Assembly (NCBI RefSeq): GCF_943373825.1
Contig: NZ_CALSBP010000001.1
Span: 248,001 to 312,000 of the forward strand
Length of the DNA: 64,000 nucleotides
Direction: 5' to 3'
DNA from: Aquimarina spinulae
GTDB lineage: Bacteria > Bacteroidota > Bacteroidia > Flavobacteriales > Flavobacteriaceae
The notes under the pieces were generated by a model. It saw nothing but the letters and a program-made list of their open reading frames with translations. It ran no database searches and was not told the DNA's origin. Position 1 is the first letter of the stretch; each line of letters opens with the position of its first letter. A program made the position numbers and the translations under genes. Of this stretch, positions 1 through 8,628 are shown piece after piece.

Positions 1-312
1 TGGATAGATGAAGAAGCGGCATTGTATGCAATTATACAATTACAAAATAGAAGGGTAGTGACCAAATTTATGTCTGAAATCAATTTTGTAAGCTCTGCGG
101 TACAAGGTGATATTATTGAAATAGGAATGGATGTCGTGAAATTTGGAAATACTTCTTTAATTCTTAAATGTGAAGTGAGGAATAAATTAACACGCAAAAC
201 AATTATTAAGGTAGAAAATATAACGGTGGTTAATCTTGATGTCAATGGAAAACCAGTGTCACACGGTAAAACTAAGGTTGTACACGAAAAAAAAGAACTA
301 CCTCAGAACTAG
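1..312 (+). CDS. Acyl-CoA thioesterase, hotdog fold (5' end cut by window)
   Basis: The reading frame is open from base 1 to a TAG at 310-312, so the N-terminus lies outside the window. The visible part begins WIDEEAALYA and continues with VVTKFMSEINFVSSAVQGD, typical of YciA/BFIT-like acyl-CoA thioesterases: the helix of the hotdog fold, then the substrate-binding strands. Such enzymes hydrolyse acyl-CoA to free acid and CoA in the cytoplasm. A TTG at position 22 is not a likely start because the homologous sequence continues upstream of it. The last 15 bases overlap the convergent DUF721 gene. Family assignment is confident; substrate chain length is unknown. Confidence 0.85.
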   Translation, partial: WIDEEAALYAIIQLQNRRVVTKFMSEINFVSSAVQGDIIEIGMDVVKFGNTSLILKCEVRNKLTRKTIIKVENITVVNLDVNGKPVSHGKTKVVHEKKELPQN

Positions 313-594
313 TTTTTTGACTAATACTTTACCTAATTCATCATTGAGGTTGTCTATTATTTTTTGTCTGCCATAACTAAGTTCTTCTCTTAATACAGAT
401 GATGTAAGTTCTACATACACAGTTTCTCTTTCAAGTTTAATATTTCGAGTATACTTTGTTATTGCAGGGCCCATTATTTTTTCCCAAACATCACGTACAG
501 CAACCTTGTCCAACCCTTTTTGTAAATTATTGTCAGAAACAAAGCTTTTTAAAACTTCTTCCATACTCTGATGTTCTTGATGACGTTTTGCCAT
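298..594 (-). CDS. DUF721 (DciA-related) protein
   Basis: A 98-residue protein matching the DUF721 family by its length and the pattern of a VWEKIMGPAITKYTRNI segment followed by a VYVELTSSVLREEL strand-helix. DUF721 contains DciA, the helicase-loading factor of many bacteria; short Bacteroidota members keep only this KH-like domain. Its position close to recF is consistent with a DNA-replication role, but this is inference. The ATG at 592-594 overlaps the stop of the upstream lipoprotein gene by one base (TAATG), suggesting translational coupling. The 3' end overlaps the convergent thioesterase gene by 15 bases. Confidence 0.75.
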   Translation of the reverse strand: MAKRHQEHQSMEEVLKSFVSDNNLQKGLDKVAVRDVWEKIMGPAITKYTRNIKLERETVYVELTSSVLREELSYGRQKIIDNLNDELGKVLVKKLVLR

Positions 595-1007
595 TATAAT
601 TGTAGCTTTTGATATCGTTGATAAAAGTAAACATTTCCTGTTTCATTCTTGAAAATTATCTCGTTTTCTTTTGCAGAAATAATGGTTTCTTTCCATGTTG
701 CTAACGAATTTTTATACTGTAGTCTTACACTATCATTTTCAATAGTTATAGAAAAAAACTCCTGATTATCGGTAACTATAAAACCCCCATCTAGTCTAGG
801 ACGTACTTTTTTACGTATTCCTATCGAGTCTTTAACTTCAAAAAAGTCAATATCCTGATTGAACATATATTCTTTTTCGTTTCCATCAGATAATACTACC
901 TTTTTAATTTCCCAATACCCATTTAGATATTGAATATACTCTTTTGGATCTGTGGTTGTACAAGAAGTAATGTATAGAAGTAGTGTATAAAGTAAAACTC
1001 GCCGCAT
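594..1007 (-). CDS. Small lipoprotein, lipocalin-like
   Basis: A 137-residue protein with a short hydrophobic leader and a lipobox-like ITSC at residues 13-16, so it should be a lipid-anchored periplasmic or outer-membrane protein. The mature part starts with LNGYWEIKKV, then alternating beta-strand-like segments, reminiscent of small lipocalin-like lipoproteins of Flavobacteria. No catalytic motif is visible. It lies between recF (55-base gap) and DUF721 (one-base overlap), so the three are probably co-transcribed on the minus strand. Function not recognised. Confidence 0.65.
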   Translation of the reverse strand: MRRVLLYTLLLYITSCTTTDPKEYIQYLNGYWEIKKVVLSDGNEKEYMFNQDIDFFEVKDSIGIRKKVRPRLDGGFIVTDNQEFFSITIENDSVRLQYKNSLATWKETIISAKENEIIFKNETGNVYFYQRYQKLQL

Positions 1008-1062
1008 ATTTTATCTGAGTGTTTTTATCTTTTTTATTAACCAGAAGATATTAGTACTTGTT

Positions 1063-2163
1063 TTAGTTTTCTGATTCGTTGTTTTTTAGCTTGATGATTT
1101 TGTATGATTGTGATATTTTTTTCACCACACTTTCTGTTCGATCTGCATGGGTATCACTAATAAATAATTGCCCAAAATTTTGATCATCAACCAATTTTAT
1201 AATATGTTCTACGCGTTTTTCGTCGAGTTTGTCAAAAATATCATCGAGTAAAAGTATAGGATTCACTTTACTTTGTTTTTTTATAAAATCGAATTGAGCC
1301 AATTTTAAAGCAATAAGAAATGATTTTTGTTGTCCCTGGCTTCCAAATTTTTTAATAGGATATCCTTCAATTTCAAAAGACAAATCATCTTTGTGAACTC
1401 CCACACTAGTGTATTGTAGCATTCTGTCTTTAGAAAGGTTTTGCTCTAAAAGAGTTAGCAAATTAGTTTCAGATAGCTTACTTTGATAAGAAAGAGTAAC
1501 ACTTTCCTTACCAGAGCTAATGGCTTGGTACCTATTTTCGAAAATAGGAATAAAAATCTCTAAAAATGCTGCTCTTTTTTCATAGATAATGCTACCGTAT
1601 TCATGCATTTGCTGGTTGTACACCTCTAAGGTGGTAGGATCAAAAGTGTTGTTAGCGATAAAGTACTTTAGTAGAGAATTACGTTGTGATACAATTTTAG
1701 AATATTTTAATAATGTTTTTAGATAAGATTGATCACTCTGAGAAATCACACCATCTATAAATTTACGGCGAGTGTCACTCCCTTCTGTAATCAAATCTCT
1801 ATCTGCCGGAGAAATAATTACCAAAGGTAAAAAACCAATATGCTCGCTAAAAGTATCGTAAATTTTTGCGTTGCGTTTGATTACTTTTTTTTGCCCTCTT
1901 TTTGCACTTACAATAACTTTTTCATCACGATCTTCTTTTGTGTAAAGACCATCGATGACAAAAAAATCGGTATTATGTTTAATGTTTTGACTGGTAATTG
2001 GATTAAAATAACTTTTACCAAATGACAAATGATAAATAGCATCCAGAATATTTGTTTTTCCGACTCCATTATTTCCGACAAGGCAGTTTATCTTATCATC
2101 AAATTCAAAATTGATGGCCTCAAAATTTTTATAATTAAGTAAAGAAAGAGATTTTAAAATCAT
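1063..2163 (-). CDS. recF: DNA replication/repair protein RecF
   Basis: A 366-residue SMC-like ATPase that loads RecA at gapped DNA with RecO and RecR. Walker A is GNNGVGKT at residues 30-37, the ABC signature region is FGSQGQQKS in the C-terminal third, and Walker B is [12 protein letters not shown] near residue 310. Length fits the family (about 360). The ATG at 2161-2163 is the only good start. It is transcribed divergently from the TPR gene at 2300 across a 136-base gap. Confidence 0.97.
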   Translation of the reverse strand: MILKSLSLLNYKNFEAINFEFDDKINCLVGNNGVGKTNILDAIYHLSFGKSYFNPITSQNIKHNTDFFVIDGLYTKEDRDEKVIVSAKRGQKKVIKRNAKIYDTFSEHIGFLPLVIISPADRDLITEGSDTRRKFIDGVISQSDQSYLKTLLKYSKIVSQRNSLLKYFIANNTFDPTTLEVYNQQMHEYGSIIYEKRAAFLEIFIPIFENRYQAISSGKESVTLSYQSKLSETNLLTLLEQNLSKDRMLQYTSVGVHKDDLSFEIEGYPIKKFGSQGQQKSFLIALKLAQFDFIKKQSKVNPILLLDDIFDKLDEKRVEHIIKLVDDQNFGQLFISDTHADRTESVVKKISQSYKIIKLKNNESEN

Positions 2164-2271
2164 AAAATATTGATCATCAAGGAATATCGACTTTAATAGA
2201 ATTCTTAGTTAATCGATGCAAATTATTGAAAAATAATAAATAGTTGTGCTTTTAATTGTGAATAAATATTT

Positions 2272-2279
2272 TATTTTTG
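2272..2279 (+). promoter_or_regulatory. Putative Bacteroidota -7 promoter box
   Basis: TATTTTTG matches the Bacteroidota consensus TAnnTTTG and lies 20 bases before the ATG at 2300. TTG triplets occur at 2244 and 2256, but neither has the usual spacing of about 19 bases to the box, so this is a tentative call. Confidence 0.35.
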
Positions 2280-2299
2280 CCGTTCATTAAAGCAAACTT

Positions 2300-3070
2300 A
2301 TGGCAACTTACAAGAAACGTGGACACAAACCAAAAAACAAAGCTGAAGAGGTTGAGCAAATAGAAGATAATTCAACAACTGCTGAGGTATTTAATACCTT
2401 AGACGAAGGAGCTTCTAAAACTGAAGAATGGGTTGCAGCTAATCAAAAATACATATTAGGTGCTGTTGGAGTGATAGCCGTTGTGATATTAGGATATCTT
2501 GGGTTTCAGAAATTTATCCAGGAACCAAAAGAAGAAGAAGCAGCTAATGAAATGTTTACAGCACAACAGTATTTTGATAATGCTGTTAATGGTAACTCTA
2601 AACTTAGCGATTCATTATATACTTTAGCTCTTAATGGAGGAGAAGGAAAATATGGTTTTTTAGGAATTATAGAAAACTATGGTAGTACAGATGCAGCTAA
2701 TCTATCTAACTACTACGCTGGATTTTCTTACCTAAATATGAATAAATATCAGGAAGCTATTAATTACCTTGATAGTTTTAAGAGCGATGACGATATATTA
2801 GGTCCTTTGGCTCTTGGTGGTATAGGAGATGCATTTTCTCAGCTTGATCAAACAGAAGAAGCATTAGGGTATTATGAAAAAGCTGTTAAAGCAAAGACTA
2901 ATGACTTTACCACTCCAAAGTTTTTATTAAAAGCAGCAATTACCGCAATATCTCTTAATAAACCAGAAGTTGCAATTCCATACTTAAAAAGAATTAAAGA
3001 AGAGTTTCCTAAGAGTGTAGAAGCTAATCAGGCAGACGTTCACCTAGGTAAAGCACAGGCAATGAAGTAA
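2300..3070 (+). CDS. Membrane-anchored TPR protein (YfgM-like)
   Basis: A 256-residue protein with a basic, charged N-terminus (residues 1-50), one transmembrane helix at about 51-69 and a C-terminal part made of TPR-like helices (for example NLSNYYAGFSYLNMNKYQEA and ALGYYEKAVKAK). The layout matches YfgM-like ancillary SecYEG/chaperone-network proteins in the inner membrane with the TPR part outside the cytoplasm. It is immediately upstream of ribH (65-base gap), an arrangement frequent in Flavobacteriaceae. Exact partner unknown. Confidence 0.8.
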   Translation: MATYKKRGHKPKNKAEEVEQIEDNSTTAEVFNTLDEGASKTEEWVAANQKYILGAVGVIAVVILGYLGFQKFIQEPKEEEAANEMFTAQQYFDNAVNGNSKLSDSLYTLALNGGEGKYGFLGIIENYGSTDAANLSNYYAGFSYLNMNKYQEAINYLDSFKSDDDILGPLALGGIGDAFSQLDQTEEALGYYEKAVKAKTNDFTTPKFLLKAAITAISLNKPEVAIPYLKRIKEEFPKSVEANQADVHLGKAQAMK

Positions 3071-3135
3071 TAGTTTTGTGGTTGCGGTTTTTAGTTTTTT
3101 TTACTGAAACCTGAAACCCGAGACACAAAATCAAT

Positions 3136-3639
3136 ATGGCTACAGAAAATAAAAATTTATCACAATACGATAAAACAACTATCCCAAATGCGAAAAATTT
3201 TCGGTTTGGGATTGTTGTTTCAGAATGGAATGAAGAAATTACCGAAGGGCTGTTTCAAGGTGCATTTGATGCATTTATAGATTGTGGGGCAGTAAAGGAA
3301 AATATTGTACGGTGGAATGTACCTGGGAGTTTCGAATTGATATACGGATGTAAGAAAATGCAGGAATCCTTTGATATGCTCGATGCAGTTATTGCTATAG
3401 GGTCTGTTATACAAGGAGAAACCAAACATTTTGACTTTGTTTGTGGTGGTGTTACGCAAGGAATCAAGGATTTAAATATCGCTAGTGATATCCCTGTAAT
3501 CTTTTGTGTGCTTACAGATAATACACTACAACAGTCTATTGATCGCTCTGGAGGTAAGCACGGTAATAAAGGAACAGAAGCAGCAATTGCAGCTATCAAG
3601 ATGGCACAACTACGTAAAGATGCAACCTTTTATAAATAA
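3136..3639 (+). CDS. ribH: 6,7-dimethyl-8-ribityllumazine synthase
   Basis: Penultimate step of riboflavin synthesis: condenses 5-amino-6-ribitylaminouracil with 3,4-dihydroxy-2-butanone 4-phosphate. Key elements are present: FGIVVSEWNEEI at 24-35, PGSFE at 63-67, the GETKHFD loop with catalytic His98, and the phosphate-binding RSGGKHGNKG region at 137-146. Length 167 is normal with a short N-terminal extension. It is followed by a strong hairpin terminator at 3696-3730. Confidence 0.96.
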   Translation: MATENKNLSQYDKTTIPNAKNFRFGIVVSEWNEEITEGLFQGAFDAFIDCGAVKENIVRWNVPGSFELIYGCKKMQESFDMLDAVIAIGSVIQGETKHFDFVCGGVTQGIKDLNIASDIPVIFCVLTDNTLQQSIDRSGGKHGNKGTEAAIAAIKMAQLRKDATFYK

Positions 3640-3695
3640 GAATTCTCTGGCTAAAATCTAAGCGGCATAATCTTTGTTATTTATATTTTGATGTT

Positions 3696-3730
3696 ATTGT
3701 AATGCTAAAAGCTTTACATTACAATGCTTT
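3696..3730 (+). terminator. Rho-independent terminator after ribH
   Basis: Arms ATTGTAATG (3696-3704) and CATTACAAT (3717-3725) pair perfectly. The inner bases TAAA and TTTA extend the stem past one bulged C, and GCTTTTTA follows. The stem contains the ATG at 3724, which argues against that ATG being the start of the next gene. Confidence 0.65.
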
Positions 3731-3768
3731 TTAAGTATATTTGGATAATCAAAAAGATAGAGCAGATT

Positions 3769-4062
3769 GTGAAGTTAAGTATCCCAAAAAGAAGAAAAAA
3801 CCGTAGATTCAATTACACACCAAGGTACTATGAAGGTAAAAGTGGGGGTAATATCTATGATTTTGAGAACAAAATTACCAAATACAGGGATGCTACAAAT
3901 GATATAGATTTTGGTTCACACTGGGCAGAAGCCCGTAAATCGAGCCGTAATCGAGGTAATCGTGAAATTAATAGAAAGGTTATTTATATTGCAATGATCC
4001 TGATCTTCATCTTTTTGTATATAATTGATTTTGATTTATCCATATTTACTGCACGACGATAG
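3769..4062 (+). CDS. Small conserved membrane protein upstream of mutL
   Basis: About 97 residues from the GTG at 3769. An in-frame ATG at 3724 would add 15 residues but lies inside the ribH terminator stem and adds sequence unlike the conserved part. The protein starts basic (PKRRKNRRFNYTPRYYEG), has a charged middle and ends in one transmembrane helix (IYIAMILIFIFLYIIDF). Flavobacterial homologues are often labelled 'riboflavin synthase subunit beta' only because of proximity to ribH; nothing in the sequence supports that enzyme activity. Its TAG directly abuts the mutL ATG. Confidence 0.65.
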   Translation: MKLSIPKRRKNRRFNYTPRYYEGKSGGNIYDFENKITKYRDATNDIDFGSHWAEARKSSRNRGNREINRKVIYIAMILIFIFLYIIDFDLSIFTARR

Positions 4063-5943
4063 ATGTCTGATATCATTCAACTATTACCAGATCACGTAGC
4101 TAATCAAATTGCTGCTGGGGAGGTGGTCCAACGACCGGCTTCAGTAGTGAAAGAGCTGTTAGAGAACGCCATTGATGCTCAGGCTACACATATAAAATTA
4201 ATCATAAAAGAAGCTGGTAAAACTCTTATTCAGGTTATTGATAATGGATCAGGAATGAGCGTTACCGATGCCAGACTGAGTTTTGAGCGTCATGCTACTT
4301 CAAAAATAAAAACCGCAGAAGATCTTTTTGAATTAAATACCAAAGGTTTTAGAGGAGAAGCTCTGGCTTCTATTGCTGCGATTGCCCATGTAGAATTAAA
4401 AACGAAACAAGAAGAAGATGAGGTGGGTACAGAGATTAATATCGAAGGTAGCGAAGTAATTTCTCAAGAAGTATGCGTAACACCCAAAGGAACCTCTATA
4501 AGTGTCAAAAATTTATTTTATAATATTCCCGCACGGCGAAATTTTTTAAAATCAAATGCAGTAGAACTACGTCATATTATTGATGAATTCCACCGGGTAA
4601 CGATGGCGCATCATGCTATTAAATTTGATATGTATCATAATGGCAGTGAAATTTTTAATTTACCTATTTCAAATTGTCGCCAGCGAATTGTAAATATTTT
4701 TGGAGGAAAAACCAATGAAAAACTTGTCCCTGTTAAAGAAGAAACAGACTTGGTGACTATTAATGGGTTTATAGGAAAACCAGAATATGCCAAACGTACC
4801 CGAGGTGAGCAGTTTTTCTTTGTTAATAATAGATATATTAAGAGTGGTTATTTAAACCATGCTGTTAATGCCGCATTCGAAGGGTTGCTAAAAGATAAAG
4901 CACACCCTAGCTATTTTGTATACCTTACGGTAGATCCCAAATCGATAGATATTAATATCCACCCTACTAAGACCGAAATTAAATTCGAGGATGAGCATGC
5001 GTTGTATGCCATGCTAAGAGCTTCGATAAAACATAGCCTGGGACAATTTAATGTAGCACCCGTGTTAGATTTTAACAGAGATGCTTCGATGGATACACCA
5101 TATGAGTATAAAAGTAAAACTGCTCAGACACCTACAATAGAGGTAGATCGTAATTTTAATCCGTTTAAAGAAGAAAAAGTATCTGGTTCTGGTGGTGGTT
5201 CATTTTCAGGCAAAAGCCATACATCGTTTAAAAAAGAATCTGCCGGAGACTGGGAAAACCTGTATGTGGGTTTAGAATCTGAAATGACAACTACCAAGCC
5301 CATAGAAAATGATTTTTCTTCTGTGGAATTTGAAAGTGCAGAAGTTACAGGGTCGTTGTTTGAGTCTGATGAAAAAAAAGTTGGGCATCATACAACCTAT
5401 CAACTTAGAAAAAAATATATTGTTACTACTATTAAAAGCGGGATGGTGATTGTAAATCAACATCGCGCGCACCAAAGAATATTGTATGAAGAATTACTAC
5501 GCAATATTACTATGGCAAGTGCAGTAAGTCAACAACTTTTATTTCCGCTTACACTTTCTTTTACCAAAAAAGAGATTGACCTTCTTACGACGGTAAAAGA
5601 ACAGCTCGAAAATACAGGGTTTGTTTTTGGAGAGTTATCCCCCGGAGAAGTTGAAATTACAGGAATACCATCGGTTACTTCAGAAAAAGAGGTTGCTCAA
5701 CTTTTAGAGCAACTTATCAGTGATCTCGAAGAAGAGGTGCCAGATAGTGGTTTTTCTCAAACCGATCTGCTTGCAAGATCCATTTCAAAAAGTATTGCAG
5801 TACGAGCAGGAGTAGAATTGGCTTCAGAACAGCAACAATATATGGTAAATAGCCTATTTGCATGCACCGAGCCTACAATAACACCAAATAATAAGCCGAC
5901 TTTCATCACGTTAACAGTAGATGAAATCGATAAGAAATTTTAA
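4063..5943 (+). CDS. mutL: DNA mismatch repair protein MutL
   Basis: A 626-residue GHKL ATPase of mismatch repair. N-terminal ATPase motifs are clear: ELLENAIDAQA, DNGSGM near residue 62 and GFRGEALASI near residue 95. A variable linker around residues 340-440 leads to the C-terminal dimerisation domain. In the endonuclease motif DQHA-x2-E-x4-E, this protein reads NQHRAHQ at 465-471: the Asp, Ala and first Glu are changed while the distal Glu476 is kept. The nicking activity of latent-endonuclease MutLs is therefore doubtful. The start codon directly follows the preceding stop. Confidence 0.95.
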   Translation: MSDIIQLLPDHVANQIAAGEVVQRPASVVKELLENAIDAQATHIKLIIKEAGKTLIQVIDNGSGMSVTDARLSFERHATSKIKTAEDLFELNTKGFRGEALASIAAIAHVELKTKQEEDEVGTEINIEGSEVISQEVCVTPKGTSISVKNLFYNIPARRNFLKSNAVELRHIIDEFHRVTMAHHAIKFDMYHNGSEIFNLPISNCRQRIVNIFGGKTNEKLVPVKEETDLVTINGFIGKPEYAKRTRGEQFFFVNNRYIKSGYLNHAVNAAFEGLLKDKAHPSYFVYLTVDPKSIDINIHPTKTEIKFEDEHALYAMLRASIKHSLGQFNVAPVLDFNRDASMDTPYEYKSKTAQTPTIEVDRNFNPFKEEKVSGSGGGSFSGKSHTSFKKESAGDWENLYVGLESEMTTTKPIENDFSSVEFESAEVTGSLFESDEKKVGHHTTYQLRKKYIVTTIKSGMVIVNQHRAHQRILYEELLRNITMASAVSQQLLFPLTLSFTKKEIDLLTTVKEQLENTGFVFGELSPGEVEITGIPSVTSEKEVAQLLEQLISDLEEEVPDSGFSQTDLLARSISKSIAVRAGVELASEQQQYMVNSLFACTEPTITPNNKPTFITLTVDEIDKKF

Positions 5944-5950
5944 TATATAA

Positions 5951-6703
5951 ATGGGGAGAATTACAGATACAGTAAAAGGGTTATTAATAATTAATGTCAT
6001 TTTTTTTGTAGGGTCTTTATCTCTGGGAAATAATGCTTTTGAATGGTTTGCACTCTGGTTTCCTAAAAATGATAATTTCCAGATATGGCAAATTGTTTCC
6101 CATATGTTTATGCATGCAGATGCAGGACATATCTTTTTTAATATGTTCGCTTTGTACATGTTCGGAAGCCATCTTGAAAATTCTATTGGCCAGAAAAAAT
6201 TTCTTTTTATTTACTTTTTTTCAGGTCTTGGTGCGGTAGGTTTTCAAATTTTATTTTCATATTTTCAGTTTACCCCGGGATATCAGGCATATTTAGATGC
6301 AGGTTTTACTCCTGCAGAAGTTGGTAAATTTATACAAGATACTGTTGCGTCTGGTCAATATAAAGTGTACCCTAATATACCACAAGAAGTTACCGAGAGG
6401 ATGATTGGAGCTTATGTAACGCCTATGGTAGGAGCTTCGGGTGCTATTTTTGGAATATTAGCAGCATTTGCAGTACTATATCCTAATTTGCCATTATATA
6501 TAATTTTTATTCCCATTCCTATTAAAGCAAAATATTTGATAGGAGGCTATTTTTTATTAGATCTTTATGGAGGAATAACAGGGCAAGCAATTTTAGGCCC
6601 TTCTAATGTAGCGCATTGGGCACATATAGGTGGTGCCGTAATTGGGTTTGTTACCATGTGGTATTGGAAAAAGAATTCGTTCAATGATAAACGGTGGTAT
6701 TAA
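5951..6703 (+). CDS. Rhomboid family intramembrane serine protease
   Basis: A 250-residue membrane protein with six or more hydrophobic segments and a full rhomboid active site: the HxxxN-type motif HIFFN at 60-64, the nucleophile in GASG with Ser163, and the general base His225 in AHIGG. An insertion of about 50 polar residues (110-155) sits before the GASG helix. Rhomboids cleave transmembrane substrates in the inner membrane. It begins 7 bases after mutL and is followed after 3 bases by a second rhomboid. Confidence 0.92.
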   Translation: MGRITDTVKGLLIINVIFFVGSLSLGNNAFEWFALWFPKNDNFQIWQIVSHMFMHADAGHIFFNMFALYMFGSHLENSIGQKKFLFIYFFSGLGAVGFQILFSYFQFTPGYQAYLDAGFTPAEVGKFIQDTVASGQYKVYPNIPQEVTERMIGAYVTPMVGASGAIFGILAAFAVLYPNLPLYIIFIPIPIKAKYLIGGYFLLDLYGGITGQAILGPSNVAHWAHIGGAVIGFVTMWYWKKNSFNDKRWY

Positions 6704-6706
6704 TCG

Positions 6707-7585
6707 ATGACAACTAATAATCTATCATATCAGTTTAAAACAGCTAATGTAATCATTAAGCTTATTGTGATTAATGTAGCCTTATTTTTATTCGCTACAC
6801 TAGGATCCTGGATTTTTAAAACCAGCCCAGGTGCTTTGATGGAGTGGTTTGTTTTACCTGTTGATCCGGGAGCGCTAATAATACAGCCCTGGAGTATGCT
6901 CACGTATAGTTTTCTACATTTTGATTTTTGGCATATTTTCTGGAATATGCTGGTGCTATACTGGTTTGGGCAATATGTTTTAAACTTATTTACCGAAAAA
7001 AGATTTCTCACGATTTACGTATTAGGTGCTATCTGCGGAGGATTACTATTTGTGTTGGCATATAATCTGTTTCCGGTTTTAAATAACACATTAGCATATT
7101 TAATCGGTGCCTCGGCAGCAGTTCGTGCCATTATGATTTTTATTGCAGCATATACACCAAATTCTGAAGTACGAATCTTCATGTTTAACATCAAATTATG
7201 GCAGATAGGAGTGTTTGTAGTACTTTCTGATCTAATTCAAATCCCTACCTCTGGTAACGCAGGTGGATTGATCGCTCATTTAGGTGGTGCTTTATTCGGG
7301 TATATGTATGCAATTCAGCTTAAAAAAGGAAATGATATTGGTGCCTGGTTCGAAAAACTGATGGATGGATTGGGTGCTATGTTCACACCTAAAAAGAAAA
7401 GCCCGTTAAAGACAGTTCATAAATCAAAAACTCATAAAAGGACTCCTAAAAAAACAGTAGCTTCTGCAACCAAAACCCCTAATCAGAAACAAATCGATGC
7501 TATTTTGGATAAAATTAGTAAAAGTGGATATGATAGCTTAACCAAAGAAGAGAAAGATTTTTTGTTTAAAGCAGGGAAGGAGTAA
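6707..7585 (+). CDS. Rhomboid family protein with C-terminal basic tail
   Basis: A 292-residue paralogue of the preceding gene. Hydrophobic helices carry HIFWN (76-80), the nucleophile region GASA with Ser136, and His191 in AHLGG. The residue after the serine is Ala instead of the usual Gly. After the membrane domain comes a Lys/Thr-rich linker (about 220-260) and a short helical module ending in LTKEEKDFLFKAGKE, often annotated DUF6576. Catalytic Ser and His are retained, so activity is possible. It forms an operon with the gene before and the EEP gene after (2-base gap). Confidence 0.88.
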   Translation: MTTNNLSYQFKTANVIIKLIVINVALFLFATLGSWIFKTSPGALMEWFVLPVDPGALIIQPWSMLTYSFLHFDFWHIFWNMLVLYWFGQYVLNLFTEKRFLTIYVLGAICGGLLFVLAYNLFPVLNNTLAYLIGASAAVRAIMIFIAAYTPNSEVRIFMFNIKLWQIGVFVVLSDLIQIPTSGNAGGLIAHLGGALFGYMYAIQLKKGNDIGAWFEKLMDGLGAMFTPKKKSPLKTVHKSKTHKRTPKKTVASATKTPNQKQIDAILDKISKSGYDSLTKEEKDFLFKAGKE

Positions 7586-7587
7586 TT

Positions 7588-8604
7588 ATGAGGAAAGTAA
7601 TTAGCAAGATCGTCTTTTTGATGAACGCTATGGCAGCCTTTGCCTTATTACTATCTTATTTATTGCCTTATGTTTCTCCAAAAATGTTTCCGCTATTATC
7701 GGTTCTAAGTTTGGCTGTACCTATTCTAATTGTGATTAATGTACTGTTTCTGTTGTTTTGGGCAATACAACTTAATAAAAAAGGAATACTTTCTCTTGTT
7801 GCACTAATTCTTGGTATTTCTCATGTGTCTTCATTATATAAATTAAGAGGAAAATCGGTTGATGAGATCAAGGATGGTATTTCATTAATGAGTTATAATG
7901 TGCATAGCTTTAATCGCTTTTTCTGGATAACTTCAGAAACAATCCCTCAGGATATTTCAAAACTGGTGAAAGACCAAAATCCAGATGTGTTTTGCGCTCA
8001 GGAGTATTATAACAATCCAGATATCGATTTTAGTCAATATTCAAATAAGTATGAGTATTTTAATCATAATAGTCGGGAGTTGGCATTGGTGATCTTTTCA
8101 AAATACCCATTTATTAATAAAGGATCTTTAAATTTTGAGAATACGGCCAATAATGTGATTTTTGCAGATGTGGCATTTCCTAAGGATACGATTAGAATAT
8201 ATAATATTCATTTACAATCCCATAGAATTAGTTCTAAAACAGACGATCTGGCTAAAGCAGATTCTCAAAAATTATTAAAACGTATCGGAGTATCTTTTAA
8301 AAGGCAACAAACTCAGACAGAGCAGCTCATCGAGCATATGAAATCTTCTCCATATAGAAATATTGTGATGGGCGATTTTAATAATACTGCATATTCATAT
8401 GTGTACGATAAAATTAGATCAGAAAATCTTCAGGATACTTTTAAGAAAGCAGGAAAAGGATTTGGTAAAACCTTTAAGTTCGAATTGTTTCCGGCCAGAA
8501 TTGATTTTATTTTAGTCCCCGAAGAATTCGAGGTGCAAGGGTTTCAAAGTTTTGACCAAGAACTTTCAGATCATTATCCAATACTTTCAAAAATAAAGTT
8601 TTAA
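7588..8604 (+). CDS. Endonuclease/exonuclease/phosphatase family hydrolase, membrane-anchored
   Basis: A 338-residue protein with three N-terminal transmembrane segments (about residues 8-85) followed by an EEP domain. Active-site motifs: SYNVHSF with Asn104, CAQEYY with metal-binding Glu139, YNIHLQSHR, MGDFNN, ARIDFIL and the terminal SDHYP with His329. The catalytic domain may act on a phosphodiester, nucleic acid or lipid; substrate unknown. It is the last gene of the run that starts near mutL, and is convergent with the lipoprotein gene at 8629 across a 24-base gap. Confidence 0.88.
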   Translation: MRKVISKIVFLMNAMAAFALLLSYLLPYVSPKMFPLLSVLSLAVPILIVINVLFLLFWAIQLNKKGILSLVALILGISHVSSLYKLRGKSVDEIKDGISLMSYNVHSFNRFFWITSETIPQDISKLVKDQNPDVFCAQEYYNNPDIDFSQYSNKYEYFNHNSRELALVIFSKYPFINKGSLNFENTANNVIFADVAFPKDTIRIYNIHLQSHRISSKTDDLAKADSQKLLKRIGVSFKRQQTQTEQLIEHMKSSPYRNIVMGDFNNTAYSYVYDKIRSENLQDTFKKAGKGFGKTFKFELFPARIDFILVPEEFEVQGFQSFDQELSDHYPILSKIKF

Positions 8605-8628
8605 CATAGAAATCGTAAGTACCTAATA

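Noticed and set aside
3220..3599. Two antisense frames across ribH
   Set aside because: Shadows of a well-supported conserved gene.
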